64,000 bases of DNA from Thiothrix sp. UBA5583 (GCA_002425225.1 DILV01000034.1:1-64000); one strand, 5' to 3'; positions 1-9,186 are shown, numbered from the stretch's first letter. Translations and numbers: made by a program. The notes: generated by a model not told the origin, from the sequence alone.

Positions 1-2150
1 TGCGCGACTTGCCCGCGTTGCAAAAACTTACTTGTGGAGCTAATGAGGTCAATGACCTTTCTGTTATTGATGACTTGCTGTTGTCGGGGCAGCTACAAGA
101 GTTTTCTTTTCATGATAGCCCTAAATCCGGTATTCCATCCGCATTGTTAGGTAGTTATCACGGTGATAACTGTCTCGAAAATATTAAACATTACCGCCAA
201 GCTATCCTCTCACACGGCTCGGTGACGCAAAAGCAGCTTAAAATCCAGCTAGTCGGTAACGGTCGGGTTGGCAAAACCACGCTGGCAATTGCGTTGGAAA
301 CGGGCAAATCCGTTGAAGAGGATTGTGCCTCAACACACGGCATTACCATTAAAACCATTCCCTTTCCGATGGACAATGGCGACACCATCAACCTGAATGT
401 ATGGGATTTTGGTGGGCAAGAAATCTATCACGCCACTCACCGCTTGTTCTTGTCATCAGATTGCCTGTATCTGTTGCTATGGGCTGAGGAAACCGCAGAA
501 AACGATCAAGAGATTCGTCATTCCGTCAATTACTGGCTGGAGGCGATTCACGATCTGGGGAAAAACAGCCCCGTGATTATCGTCAAAAATCAAATGGATC
601 GTGCCAAAAACAAGTCACCAGTACCGCCTGAGTTAGCGATGCATGAGCTTGACCAAGATTATGAATTTGTCGGTATATCAGCCAAAAAGTATCAAGGAAT
701 CCGTAAACTGCGCGGCGTTATCGAGGAGTTCTTGGATAACCCAAAACTGCAAGTCCGTGTCGAATTGCCAAACACATGGGTGGCTGCTCAGGAGCAACTG
801 GAAGCACTGAAAACCACCGAAAAGAGCATCGTTTTTTCTCGTTTCCGTGACCTGTGCATAGCGGCAGGTATTGATTACGTGGATTGGTTTGTCGATTACC
901 TGCATAAAATTGGCGTACTGTTTTATCAAAAAAACACCTTCCAGGATCAGGTGATCCTTGACCAAAACTGGGTGATTGATGCGGCTTACCGCGTGTTTGA
1001 CCCCAATGGCTTCCGTGAAGATATTCAAGACAAGCATGGTAAATTCAAAGGCAAATTTACCCGCTTTATTTGGTCAGAGGTGGATGATGTCGAGCGGCAA
1101 ATTTACCTCGATTTCATGCGCAAGTGTGACATTTGTTATCAGCCACAGTATCGCGATAATCAAAACAAAGAGATTCCCTTTGCCGAACGTGAATTTATTA
1201 TCCCCGCGTTATTGCCAGCGGAGAGCAAAACGCAAAAAGCACGGCGTGAACAGTCACAACCGGATGATTGGTTACTGGTGGTGGACTATCCTTTTCTTCA
1301 CCGTAGCATTATTGAACGCTTGATTGTGCGTTTGGGGGAAACTTACGACAGTGAGGTCTGGCGTACTGGTGTTTTCTGCGAAACAGAATTCGGGGAGGTG
1401 TTATTGCACTGTGAGCCAACAGCACCGAATTGCAAGACTTCCAACGCGGGGCAATTGCAGTTTCACATCCGCGCGAATCAGCAACCCCACAAGTTTGTTC
1501 AGGTGCTGCGCAAGTTGGTGAAGGAAACCAGCCCGCAACCACCACGTTACAAGGAATACTTACAGCAAGGGCAAAAAGTACGCGATGAACTCCCGCCATT
1601 TGCTGACGAGGAAGCGGATACAATCCGTTCGCACCTCGATGTCATTGAACCTGACACAACCGTCAAGCTCTTCATTTCTTATTCACGCAAGGATTATGAA
1701 CATAAGCTCACCTTGGAAAAACACCTGCGCCTGATCCAGTCCGCGCTCAGGCAGCGGGTTAAACTCGAAGTCTGGAGTGATAACAGAATGCAGGCAGGTG
1801 ACAGTGTAAATGAACAAATCCTGCCCGAATTGCGCCGTGCCGATTTGATTGTGTTGTTGGTCAGCCCTGATTTTCTCGACCCGGAGCGTTACAGCCGTCG
1901 TGTTGAGCTACCGATTGCTCTGGAACGCCACGAGCAAGAAGGTATTCCCGTTATCCCCGTGCTTATCCGTCATACGGCTTATTGGCACGAAACCTTGGGA
2001 AATTTAACCGTTGCTACCCACGAAAATGCGGACTCCTTGGAAGATTGGTCTTCCCCCGGCAAATTCTGGGGCAGCGTCGAAATAGGCATCCGCAAGCAAG
2101 TCGAAAAGCTGGGAAAACCCCAAGATATGTTACCGTGCGTTGTCACCTGA
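1..2150 (+). CDS. ROCO-family GTPase with C-terminal TIR domain, 5' end outside window
   Basis: The reading frame is open to the left edge, and its first residues have leucine-rich-repeat spacing, so the true start lies upstream. A Ras-like Roc GTPase domain follows: P-loop GNGRVGKTT near visible residue 83, switch motif WDFGGQE, and NQMD for guanine recognition. A COR-like region comes next, and from nt ~1663 a TIR-type domain (VKLFISYSRKDYE, later YSRRVELPIALERH with the candidate catalytic Glu). ROCO proteins are GTP-regulated dimers; TIR domains often cleave NAD or mediate TIR-TIR contacts. A GTPase-triggered signalling or abortive defence protein is therefore plausible, but this is inference. 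The stop lies 16 bp before the next lipoprotein gene. Confidence 0.88.
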   Translation, partial: RDLPALQKLTCGANEVNDLSVIDDLLLSGQLQEFSFHDSPKSGIPSALLGSYHGDNCLENIKHYRQAILSHGSVTQKQLKIQLVGNGRVGKTTLAIALETGKSVEEDCASTHGITIKTIPFPMDNGDTINLNVWDFGGQEIYHATHRLFLSSDCLYLLLWAEETAENDQEIRHSVNYWLEAIHDLGKNSPVIIVKNQMDRAKNKSPVPPELAMHELDQDYEFVGISAKKYQGIRKLRGVIEEFLDNPKLQVRVELPNTWVAAQEQLEALKTTEKSIVFSRFRDLCIAAGIDYVDWFVDYLHKIGVLFYQKNTFQDQVILDQNWVIDAAYRVFDPNGFREDIQDKHGKFKGKFTRFIWSEVDDVERQIYLDFMRKCDICYQPQYRDNQNKEIPFAEREFIIPALLPAESKTQKARREQSQPDDWLLVVDYPFLHRSIIERLIVRLGETYDSEVWRTGVFCETEFGEVLLHCEPTAPNCKTSNAGQLQFHIRANQQPHKFVQVLRKLVKETSPQPPRYKEYLQQGQKVRDELPPFADEEADTIRSHLDVIEPDTTVKLFISYSRKDYEHKLTLEKHLRLIQSALRQRVKLEVWSDNRMQAGDSVNEQILPELRRADLIVLLVSPDFLDPERYSRRVELPIALERHEQEGIPVIPVLIRHTAYWHETLGNLTVATHENADSLEDWSSPGKFWGSVEIGIRKQVEKLGKPQDMLPCVVT

Positions 2151-2166
2151 AAGAGGAAATGAATCC

Positions 2167-2583
2167 ATGCGTTATCTGCCCATGACCACCCTGAGTGCGG
2201 TATTGCTGGGAGGCTGTACACCATCAACGCCGTTGCCCGATCCCACCGTTCCCTTGTACGGAAAATGGGGTGGTGTCGGCGTGGAGCTTGACCTGAATCC
2301 AGCGGAAAGTAGTCTGCGTTTCGATTGCGCGGCAGGTACGATCACAGAAGCCATCAAACCCAATGCCAACGGCAATTTCACTGCCAAAGGCACATACACC
2401 CCTCGCGTGGGACTGCCCATTCTGGATGGGAAGCACCCTACCCCTGAACCGGCAACGTACAGTGGACAACTGTGGGGCAATTCCTTGAATTTGCGAATCC
2501 GTAATGCCCAAGGTGAAAACTTCGTAAACTATTACCTATACCTAGAACACGGCAAACCCGCTACCCTGCACCGCTGTTTGTAA
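2167..2583 (+). CDS. small lipoprotein, function unknown
   Basis: This encodes a 138-residue protein. It starts at ATG 2167 because an AGAGGAAA ribosome-binding site precedes it and the N-terminus is a lipoprotein signal (MRYLPMTTLSAVLLGGC), with the lipobox Cys at residue 17. An upstream in-frame start would spoil the signal peptide. The mature part is mostly beta-prone with polar loops and no motif I recognise. It sits between the ROCO-TIR gene and a MOSC protein, probably in one transcript with the latter. The predicted location is an inner- or outer-membrane lipoprotein facing the periplasm. Confidence 0.7.
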   Translation: MRYLPMTTLSAVLLGGCTPSTPLPDPTVPLYGKWGGVGVELDLNPAESSLRFDCAAGTITEAIKPNANGNFTAKGTYTPRVGLPILDGKHPTPEPATYSGQLWGNSLNLRIRNAQGENFVNYYLYLEHGKPATLHRCL

Positions 2584-2598
2584 TCTTATGGAGAAGCC

Positions 2599-3435
2599 AT
2601 GCCCACCATCAGCAGCCTGCACGTTTACCCGGTCAAATCCCTACAAGGAATCAGCCTGGATGCCGCCACCCTGACCACCCAAGGGCTGGCATTTGACCGC
2701 CAGTGGATGCTGGTGGATGCCAGCGGACAATTCGTCACCCAGCGGCAAATGCCCGCGCTGGCGCGTATCAGCACACGCCTGACGGCAGATACCCTGTTGC
2801 TGGAACACGCAGGGTTGCCCCCCCTGACCGTTCCGCTTACACCGTTACCCACGCAGCGTTGCACGGTGGTCGTGTGGCGCGATACCTGTAGCGGTTGCGA
2901 GGAAGGTAGCGCAGCATCACGCTGGCTGACACAGGCAGTAGGGCAATGGCAAGGCAGCGATTTGCGGCTGGTACGCTTTGCCCCCGACAGCGTGCGCCCG
3001 GTTGACCCCGCATATATGGATGGCGACAGCGCAGATACCGCCTTTTCCGATGGCTACCCGTTTTTGATTGTGTCGGAAGCATCCCTAGAGGCACTGAACA
3101 CCCAACTGCTTGCCAACGGTGCAGATGCTGTACCAATGGAACGTTTCCGCCCGAATATTGTTCTCAGCGACATCAGCGCATGGGGTGAAAATGACTGCAA
3201 AAACCTGAGTGCCAGTGATGGCAGCTATACCCTTGCCATCCGCAAGCCCTGCCAACGCTGCAAAACCACCACGGTTGATCAGCGCAGCGGGGTGATTGCT
3301 GACCCCAAAGAGCCATTGCGTACCCTGACAGCGATGAACCCTTACCCGCAATTGAACGGCGCATATTTTGGGCAGAATGCCACCCTGACGGTAGGGAATG
3401 GCAGAGTAATCAGGGTTGGCGACCGGCTGGTTTGA
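2599..3435 (+). CDS. MOSC domain protein (YcbX-like, without ferredoxin domain)
   Basis: This 278-residue protein has a MOSC_N beta-barrel (SLHVYPVKSLQGISLD at the N-terminus, then FDRQWMLVD) and a MOSC domain with PMERFRPNIVLS and the Cys-bearing segment KPCQRCKTTTVDQRSG. MOSC proteins bind molybdenum cofactor and carry sulfur or N-hydroxyl substrates. E. coli YcbX reduces N-hydroxylated compounds but also has a C-terminal 2Fe-2S domain that is absent here, so this protein would need a separate electron donor. A GGAG site 8 bases upstream supports the ATG at 2599. Confidence 0.85.
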   Translation: MPTISSLHVYPVKSLQGISLDAATLTTQGLAFDRQWMLVDASGQFVTQRQMPALARISTRLTADTLLLEHAGLPPLTVPLTPLPTQRCTVVVWRDTCSGCEEGSAASRWLTQAVGQWQGSDLRLVRFAPDSVRPVDPAYMDGDSADTAFSDGYPFLIVSEASLEALNTQLLANGADAVPMERFRPNIVLSDISAWGENDCKNLSASDGSYTLAIRKPCQRCKTTTVDQRSGVIADPKEPLRTLTAMNPYPQLNGAYFGQNATLTVGNGRVIRVGDRLV

Positions 3436-3535
3436 AACAGCTTTACCAAAAGTATTCCCGAATGATCAAACCGGAGGTTTCCTGCCCGGCAACACGCTAT
3501 GTTCCCTGCAAATCCAGCGCAATAACAGGTGAACA

Positions 3536-3941
3536 ATGGTGACAACTTTGCAGTCCTCGGTGCAGTGGCGCGATCTGATGCAATACCAGCCTTGGGAGAT
3601 CCTCAAGGAACTGAGCTTGCCGTTGCCATGGCTAGTGCTGGAACTGGTCTGCATTTTGGGGCTGGTCAGACAGCGCGGCATTGCAAGGTCACAGTCTGCT
3701 GATGCTGGCGGCTTATTGCTTCTCTGCGTTTTTCGCCGTGTGGACAGTGCATCATGATTGCGACCATGACGGCTGGAACAGTGCCCGCACGCTGCGTTCT
3801 CCGTGGAAAAGCCTGCTGTTTTACAACATGTTTTTCCACATTGAACATCATTTGTTCCCGGCTGTACCGACCTGCCATTTACCGGAACTGGCGCGACGGC
3901 TGGATAAGGCTGGTTACAAGGAACATCATTGGGTGATTTGA
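3536..3941 (+). pseudogene. fatty acid desaturase remnant (internal deletion and frameshift)
   Basis: The first frame (3536 to about 3670) encodes a desaturase-like N-terminal membrane segment (LPLPWLVLELVCILGLV). The C-terminal part lies in another frame from about 3681 and holds NSARTLRSPWKSLLFYN followed by the third histidine box FFHIEHHLFPAVP and the typical HLPELARRLDK ending. The central region, where the first histidine boxes should be, is missing at the junction near 3670. Intact bacterial membrane desaturases are about 300 residues or more, against about 130 here. It cannot encode a working di-iron enzyme. Confidence 0.75.
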
Positions 3942-3955
3942 ATGAGGAGTGCTTC

Positions 3956-4345
3956 ATGCAGAAACCAATAACGCCGATTACCTGTTATCACGATGGTGAT
4001 TGCCCATTGTGCCGTTTGGAAATACGTGCCATGCAGCGGCTGGATGTGCATCAGGCGATTCACTGGGTTGATATTTCCCAGGATCGGGATGCCCTTGAAC
4101 AAGCAGGATTGAGTTATGAGCAAACCATGCGGCAGTTGCACGTTGTGGATGGTGGGCAGCAACTACAAACGGGTGTTTACGGCTTTCTCACCCTTTGGGA
4201 ACAGTTGCCTTATTACCGACGGATGGCAGTAGTCGTGCGTAAAACACCCGGTCTGTTACCCGCGCTCGCTTGGGGTTATCGCCTCTTTGCCAGACACCGT
4301 TTGTGGCTGACCGGGCGCACAACCAAGGGTATGCAAGGAGTGTGA
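3956..4345 (+). CDS. DCC-family thiol-disulfide oxidoreductase-like protein (DUF393)
   Basis: This 129-residue protein opens with TCYHDGDCPLCRLEI, the DxxCPLC signature of the DCC family, giving a thioredoxin-like CxxC pair. The C-terminal half has the usual family sequence ending in ALAWGYRLFARHR. The start at 3956 is chosen because GAGGAG lies just upstream. Members often neighbour membrane proteins and desaturase-like genes, as here. The substrate is unknown and a redox role is inferred from the CxxC. The next gene begins 2 bp after the stop, so the two are probably cotranscribed. Confidence 0.8.
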   Translation: MQKPITPITCYHDGDCPLCRLEIRAMQRLDVHQAIHWVDISQDRDALEQAGLSYEQTMRQLHVVDGGQQLQTGVYGFLTLWEQLPYYRRMAVVVRKTPGLLPALAWGYRLFARHRLWLTGRTTKGMQGV

Positions 4346-4347
4346 TT

Positions 4348-5172
4348 ATGCGTTTGTGGTTGGGATTATTCGGTGTTACGAGCTTGATAGCCGCCGGTTT
4401 CTGGCTGGATGTGCAAACGGAATTGTCAGAAAACCAGTTGCAGGTTGCGTTTCACGTCAGCAGCATTACAGGTGTTTTGTTCATACTGATGTCACTGTTG
4501 GCGGGGCTGCGAATGCGTTGGCAGCAGGTACTAGCTGTGTGTCTGGCTTACGCTATCTGGCGGGTCGCCTATTTTCCGGCATTGGTATTGGCGGGCTACG
4601 CCGCTGGTTGGTGGGAAGCATTACACCTTGCGTTGACAGGCAATAGCAGCATTTACCCCGCGTTTCTAGCCTTCATGGCGGGGTTGAATGCACTTGCGAT
4701 GAGTTTCGGCGGCTGGGTTTTGCTGCGGGTGTTAGGGGTCAGGCCAGTCCAGTTGGGCTGGAAAAACGGTTCGCTGGCATTCAGCAGTCTTTTATTGGGT
4801 GTATTGGCAGTTACCGTAGCGTTTTCCCACCCGATGGATTGGCATTCGATTCCTGATACTTCTGCGATTGATGACAAACCATTGCCATCACCTACCCTGC
4901 CCGAGATTAACCCGTATGAAACGGCAGCACAGGAAACGGGGTTAAACTGGCGACAACGGACTTTATTCAGGGCGGCAGCATTGACCTATGATTTGGTTCC
5001 AGCAAATACGCAATGGTCACGGGTGGTCAAGGGTACGATGGAACAGGAATTTATTGGTACTCGCGATACCAGCACGGCGTTTTGCACCAAAATTCATTAC
5101 CGTGCTTTCCGGGTAGCGCAACCGTTCGTTAATGGTCAGCAACACACTGCCGTACTGAAGGACTTGCGATGA
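4348..5172 (+). CDS. polytopic membrane protein, function unknown
   Basis: This 274-residue protein has about five hydrophobic segments in the first 165 residues, then a soluble tail of about 100 residues (from SHPMDWHSIPDT) rich in Pro and Thr. The start at ATG 4348 follows AAGGAGTGTG; longer in-frame starts overlap the DCC gene. I recognise no family signature. Linkage to the DCC gene (2-bp gap) suggests a shared role, perhaps in redox chemistry at the membrane, but nothing in the sequence proves it. Confidence 0.6.
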   Translation: MRLWLGLFGVTSLIAAGFWLDVQTELSENQLQVAFHVSSITGVLFILMSLLAGLRMRWQQVLAVCLAYAIWRVAYFPALVLAGYAAGWWEALHLALTGNSSIYPAFLAFMAGLNALAMSFGGWVLLRVLGVRPVQLGWKNGSLAFSSLLLGVLAVTVAFSHPMDWHSIPDTSAIDDKPLPSPTLPEINPYETAAQETGLNWRQRTLFRAAALTYDLVPANTQWSRVVKGTMEQEFIGTRDTSTAFCTKIHYRAFRVAQPFVNGQQHTAVLKDLR

Positions 5173-5297
5173 ACCGTACAAGCTGATTATCCTCTCGTTG
5201 ATTTCCACAAAATCCGCAGAAGTTGCAACAAGCCTGCAAACTTCCTGCAAACCCTTCAGGGATAATGCCCCAAGAACAATAACCCGAAGGAACCGCG

Positions 5298-5663
5298 ATG
5301 CGCCTGAACCTGCCAATGCTGATTGCTGCCATCATCCTGTTTGTAGTGGAAGTGATCATTGCCACCAAACTCAACCATTACCACTTTATCCGCGCCTATT
5401 TCGGCGATTTTCTGGTGGTGATTTTGGTGTATTGTGCAGTGAAAGCCTTCTGGAAGGTGGAGGCAACGCGGCTCGCAATCGGTGTGTTCGTCTTCGCTGT
5501 GGCGGTGGAATTGGCACAATTATTCCGCGTGGCAGATACACTGCAACTGACCGGCTGGGCACGGGTAGTGGTAGGGACAAGTTTCAGCTTTCACGACATC
5601 CTGATGTATGCTGCTGGGTGTCTGGTCATCTGGTGGCTGGATACCCGCTTGCGAAACAGTTGA
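5298..5663 (+). CDS. DUF2809 family membrane protein
   Basis: This 121-residue protein has four hydrophobic helices and the family pattern HFIRAYFGDFLVVILVYCAVKAFW, then FHDILMYAAGCLVIWWLD near the end. Function is unknown for the family. An AAGGAACCGCG site precedes the ATG. The 125 bp before it hold no gene, only a short C-rich region with repeated CTGCAAAC units. The cvfB-like gene starts 19 bp downstream on the same strand. Confidence 0.75.
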   Translation: MRLNLPMLIAAIILFVVEVIIATKLNHYHFIRAYFGDFLVVILVYCAVKAFWKVEATRLAIGVFVFAVAVELAQLFRVADTLQLTGWARVVVGTSFSFHDILMYAAGCLVIWWLDTRLRNS

Positions 5664-5682
5664 CCAACCAAAGGACTATCTC

Positions 5683-6528
5683 ATGTTAAAACCTGGCAAA
5701 TTCAACCTGCTGCGCGTCACCAAAACTACCAGCTTCGGGGTGTATCTGGATGGCGGAAGTTACGGCGAAATTTTACTCCCCAAACGCTACGTACCTAAAG
5801 ATTGCCAGGTCGATAGCAAGTTAAACGTTTTCATTTATCTGGATTCGGAAGACCGCCTGATTGCGACGACCGAAACGCCACTGGCACAAGTGAACGAAGT
5901 CGCCTGTTTGCAAGTGGTGGCGGTGAACCGCTTTGGCGCGTTTCTGGATTGGGGTTTGCCGAAAGATTTGCTCGTACCGCGCAAGGAACAAGCCATACCG
6001 ATGCAGGAAGGCCAATCCTACGTGGTATGCGTGTACTTTGATGAGCGCACCGAAACCATTGCCGCTTCCTCGCGTCTGGAGTTGTTTCTCCACGAAATCA
6101 ACAGCAGCTTCACCCCGCATCAGCCGGTGGAATTGATGATTTACGAACGCACCGAGCTAGGCTTCAAAGCCGTCATTGAGGCAACACACATTGGCTTGCT
6201 GTATGCCAATGAGGTGTTCCAGCCGCTGCGAATCGGGCAACGGGTAAAGGGTTATATCAAAGCCATCCGCCCCGACCGGAAAATCGACCTGACCCTGCAA
6301 CTACCCAGCCCGGTAGTACAGGATGCTTTGGCACAGAAAATTCTCGATCACCTACACGCACGCGGCGGCACATCAACCTTTACTGACAAAAGCTCCCCCG
6401 ATGACATTTACCGTGAATTTCAGGTGAGCAAGGCACATTTCAAACGTGCCATCGGCTTGCTATACAAGCAGCAACAGATTGTGATGGGCAAAGACCTGAT
6501 CCGCCTAGTGGAAAAGGCAAAGCCGTGA
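5683..6528 (+). CDS. S1-like RNA-binding protein, CvfB/YitL family
   Basis: This 281-residue protein has tandem S1-type OB folds (KFNLLRVTKTTSFGVYLDGG, then ACLQVVAVNRFGAFLDWGL and a third near GYIKAIRPDRKIDLTLQ) and a C-terminal winged-helix segment (TFTDKSSPDDIYREFQVSKAHFKRAIGLLYK split over residues ~225-265). That order is the CvfB/YitL layout. Family members bind RNA and affect expression of virulence or housekeeping genes in Firmicutes; the role in proteobacteria is poorly known. AAAGGA 7 bases before 5683 sets the start. It overlaps the following ybaK-like gene by 4 bp. Confidence 0.88.
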   Translation: MLKPGKFNLLRVTKTTSFGVYLDGGSYGEILLPKRYVPKDCQVDSKLNVFIYLDSEDRLIATTETPLAQVNEVACLQVVAVNRFGAFLDWGLPKDLLVPRKEQAIPMQEGQSYVVCVYFDERTETIAASSRLELFLHEINSSFTPHQPVELMIYERTELGFKAVIEATHIGLLYANEVFQPLRIGQRVKGYIKAIRPDRKIDLTLQLPSPVVQDALAQKILDHLHARGGTSTFTDKSSPDDIYREFQVSKAHFKRAIGLLYKQQQIVMGKDLIRLVEKAKP

Positions 6529-6998
6529 CCCCAGCCATCAACCTCGCCAAAAAAGCCAAAATCGCCTTCAAGGTACACGAATACACCCACGACCCCGACA
6601 ACGCCGCCTACGGTTTGGAAGCCGCCGAAAAACTAGGGCTTCCCCCCACGCAAGTCTTCAAAACGCTGGTGGTAAACCTGGATGGTAAAGAACTTGCCGT
6701 TGGTATCGTGCCGGTCGCCGCGATGCTCAGCATGAAACACCTCGCCAAAGCCGCCCACGCCAAAAAAGCCGACATGGCAGACAAAGCCTTGGTTGCTCGC
6801 ACCACGGGTTACGTGCTCGGCGGGGTTAGTCCGCTGGGGCAAAAAAAGCTGCTGAAAACCTTCATCGACGAGTCTGCGTTGCAATTTTCCACGATTTACG
6901 TGAGTGCCGGGCGGCGCGGGCTGGAAATCGAGCTTGCCCCGCAGGATTTGCAAAGCCTGACTCGGGCGGTGTTCACGCCATTGATACACACCGAGTAA
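6525..6998 (+). CDS. ybaK: Cys-tRNA(Pro)/Cys-tRNA(Cys) deacylase YbaK
   Basis: This 157-residue protein is a single YbaK/ProRS editing domain. Visible signatures include FKTLVVNLDGKELAVGIVPV, the TGYVLGGVSPLGQKK motif and STIYVSAGRRGLEIELAP. YbaK hydrolyses Cys mischarged on tRNA(Pro) in the cytoplasm. The length matches the family (about 156-160). Translation begins at GTG 6525, overlapping the stop of the S1-protein gene, which indicates translational coupling. Confidence 0.92.
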   Translation: MTPAINLAKKAKIAFKVHEYTHDPDNAAYGLEAAEKLGLPPTQVFKTLVVNLDGKELAVGIVPVAAMLSMKHLAKAAHAKKADMADKALVARTTGYVLGGVSPLGQKKLLKTFIDESALQFSTIYVSAGRRGLEIELAPQDLQSLTRAVFTPLIHTE

Positions 6999-7015
6999 CG
7001 TTTTGTGGGGGGTGA

Positions 7016-7699
7016 ATGATGGCAATAAAACTCGTCCTTCTCCCCGGTCTTGATGGCACTGGCTTGCTGTTTCAGCCATTACTGGAAGCGTTGGGGGCAG
7101 CATTTCCGGTTCAGGTCATTTGTTACCCGCTCGATCAATGCCTGTCGGTGGAAGCACTGGCGGCACAAGTTCGTTCACAAGTGGCGTTCGACACCGACAC
7201 GGTATTGCTGGCGGAATCGTTTTCCGGCTTGATTGCGGTGGAATTATTGCGGCAAGGTATTCCGCTACACAGCGTCATTTTTTGCGCGTCGTTTGCCAGC
7301 GCACCGCATCCGTGGCTGTTGAAACTGGCGATGCATTTGCCGCTGGAGCGTTGGTGGCGGTTGCCATTACCTGAGTCATTGCTGCGATTGTTGGGTATTG
7401 ATGCACGCTTACAAGCCTTGCTAAAACCTGTGCGGGAGCAAGTGCTGCCCGGCGTGGCGGCGTACCGCTTGCGGCTGATTGCAGCAGCACGCCCGTTTGC
7501 CTTGGCGCAACGCTGGGAAATCCCCTGTCATTATTTGCGGGCAGTCAATGATCGGGCAGTGCCGGAGCGGTGTGCAGATGAGTTACGGCGGTACTTTGCC
7601 CATGTGGAAATCACCCGCATTGCGCAGTCTGGGCATTTTTTGCTGCAAACCCAACCTGCGGCGTGTGCGGCGGTGTTAAAACGGTTGGTTCTCCACTAA
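7016..7699 (+). CDS. alpha/beta hydrolase
   Basis: This 227-residue single-domain alpha/beta hydrolase has the oxyanion-type LLPGLDGTG loop at residues ~8-16, the nucleophile elbow AESFSG (Ser near residue 69), an acid in the NDRAVPE region and a His in QSGHFLL near the C-terminus. The catalytic triad is therefore complete. Substrate is not predictable; a carboxylesterase-like role is the default. GGGGGTGA precedes the paired ATGs at 7016/7019. It follows ybaK by 17 bp and may share its transcript. Confidence 0.82.
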   Translation: MMAIKLVLLPGLDGTGLLFQPLLEALGAAFPVQVICYPLDQCLSVEALAAQVRSQVAFDTDTVLLAESFSGLIAVELLRQGIPLHSVIFCASFASAPHPWLLKLAMHLPLERWWRLPLPESLLRLLGIDARLQALLKPVREQVLPGVAAYRLRLIAAARPFALAQRWEIPCHYLRAVNDRAVPERCADELRRYFAHVEITRIAQSGHFLLQTQPAACAAVLKRLVLH

Positions 7700-7776
7700 A
7701 AATCCGCGTTATTTCCTGAACTGCTACAAAATCGCTGCATGTCTGCACCGGATAATCCTCGCTATCTGAACCACTG

Positions 7777-8289
7777 ATGAGGCGCATGGCAGAGATGGAT
7801 TTTTCAGCCGAAAACGGTTGGCGCGAACGCTTGATGCGCTGGTTGGTAAAAACACTCCACGGCTTGTATCGCCTTGTTCATTATCGCCATGTAACGGCAT
7901 GGGATGTAACGCTTGAAGATTTACAACAGCTACCTGCTACCAGCACGGGGCGGGCGTTGGCGGTGTTTTTACAGCAGCACGGTTTCGCGTTAATGCCCAA
8001 ATTTGAAAGCCATGATTTGTTTCATGTATTACTCGGCTATGGCGTGACGGTGGTTGATGAGGTGCGGATGCAATGTTGTCTGGCTGGCAGCGGGCGACGT
8101 ACTGCACCGACATTGGTGGTGATTGCGGTTGGTTTGGTGTTTTACCCGGAATACGGCAGGGATTTTTGGCGGCATTATCAGCGTGGAAAAAGCATGGTGA
8201 ATTTTTCAGGCTGGGATTTTAAGGCGATGTTGCTTGAACCGATAGCGGTTTCGCAGGCTCGAATACACTATCACGGCTCTCAACAATGA
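7777..8289 (+). CDS. Coq4-family protein
   Basis: This 170-residue protein carries the exact Coq4 zinc-site pattern HDxxH-x11-E (HDLFH with Glu 12 residues later, around residues 84-100). Eukaryotic Coq4 assists ubiquinone biosynthesis and has been linked to C1 decarboxylation of the quinone ring; bacterial homologues are less studied. The rest shows the family's helical character, including VIAVGLVFYPEYGRDF. The exact start is uncertain: ATG 7777 lacks a strong ribosome site and MAEMDF at 7786 is a possible alternative. Confidence 0.75.
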   Translation: MRRMAEMDFSAENGWRERLMRWLVKTLHGLYRLVHYRHVTAWDVTLEDLQQLPATSTGRALAVFLQQHGFALMPKFESHDLFHVLLGYGVTVVDEVRMQCCLAGSGRRTAPTLVVIAVGLVFYPEYGRDFWRHYQRGKSMVNFSGWDFKAMLLEPIAVSQARIHYHGSQQ

Positions 8290-8302
8290 TGGAGGAATTA
8301 CC

Positions 8303-8482
8303 ATGAAACACCACGGAAAACACTTATTGCTTTGGCTATGCCTGTTGGGGCTGAATGCTTGTGCTACGGCACACCCCGATTGCGAAAAGGCGGATGCGTT
8401 TGGGCATTGCCAGCAGTGGAAAGGGGTTGAGCCGAGTTGTGCCAAACCAGACTTTCTGGGCTTTTGCCCACCGAGCCGATGA
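8303..8482 (+). CDS. very small Cys-rich lipoprotein
   Basis: This 59-residue open frame starts at ATG 8303 after a strong GGAGGAATT site. It begins with a lipoprotein signal (MKHHGKHLLLWLCLLGLNAC) whose lipobox Cys is residue 20. The 40-residue mature part has four further Cys (PDCEK, FGHCQQ, PSCAK, GFCPP), suggesting two disulfides in the periplasm. The next gene starts 2 bp after the stop. Family unknown. Confidence 0.65.
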   Translation: MKHHGKHLLLWLCLLGLNACATAHPDCEKADAFGHCQQWKGVEPSCAKPDFLGFCPPSR

Positions 8483-8484
8483 TT

Positions 8485-8796
8485 ATGGAAACATTACTGG
8501 TTTTACTTTTTGTACTGATTTTGGTGGCAATAGGTTCACTCCCCAGCCTGCTGTTCTGGTGGTTGACGTGGAAGCTATTGCCCAAAACGTATTCATTACC
8601 ACCTTACCGAATGACGTTGTTATGTATCGCGTTGTCCTTTCTGATCGTTATGGTGCTTAATCCTGAACTGGAAGGTGGTGGGCTTTCCATCATGACGTTT
8701 ATGCTGGTTTTGACGCTGATATGGTCATGCATACTCCTGCCTGCCAGCATTCTGGTGAAGTATTTTTTCGGCAAAAGCAAAAGTAAGACACAATGA
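8485..8796 (+). CDS. small membrane protein, function unknown
   Basis: This 103-residue protein has three clear hydrophobic helices (about residues 3-28, 44-60 and 70-93) and a basic C-terminus (KYFFGKSKSKTQ), pointing to a cytoplasmic tail. It begins directly after the small lipoprotein gene and its stop overlaps the start of the DUF218 gene by 4 bp, so the three were probably one operon. I recognise no family. Confidence 0.6.
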   Translation: METLLVLLFVLILVAIGSLPSLLFWWLTWKLLPKTYSLPPYRMTLLCIALSFLIVMVLNPELEGGGLSIMTFMLVLTLIWSCILLPASILVKYFFGKSKSKTQ

Positions 8797-9186
8797 AAAA
8801 ATTACGAAAAATCATTTCATTATTGGTTTTGTTGTATTTCTTAGGTATCGCCGCCATTTGGCTTGACGGCGCAACCACTGGCTATAAAAAATCAGAATAC
8901 GCCGTGGTACTAGGCAATCAAGTCTACCCTTCCGGCGAACCATCCGAACGCCTGAAAGCACGGCTGGAACGCGCTGCGGAATTATTCCGCGACGGCACTG
9001 TGCAAACGATCATCGTCAGCGGCGGCTTAGGTAAGGAAGGTCACGACGAAGCGGTGGTGATGAAGCAGTATCTGGAAACACAAGGCATTCCCGCTGTGGC
9101 GGTGATAGCAGATTCTTACGGCAACAATACCCACCTAACTGCATTGAATGCCCACCGATGGGTACAACTCGATCAGCCTGTCATTG

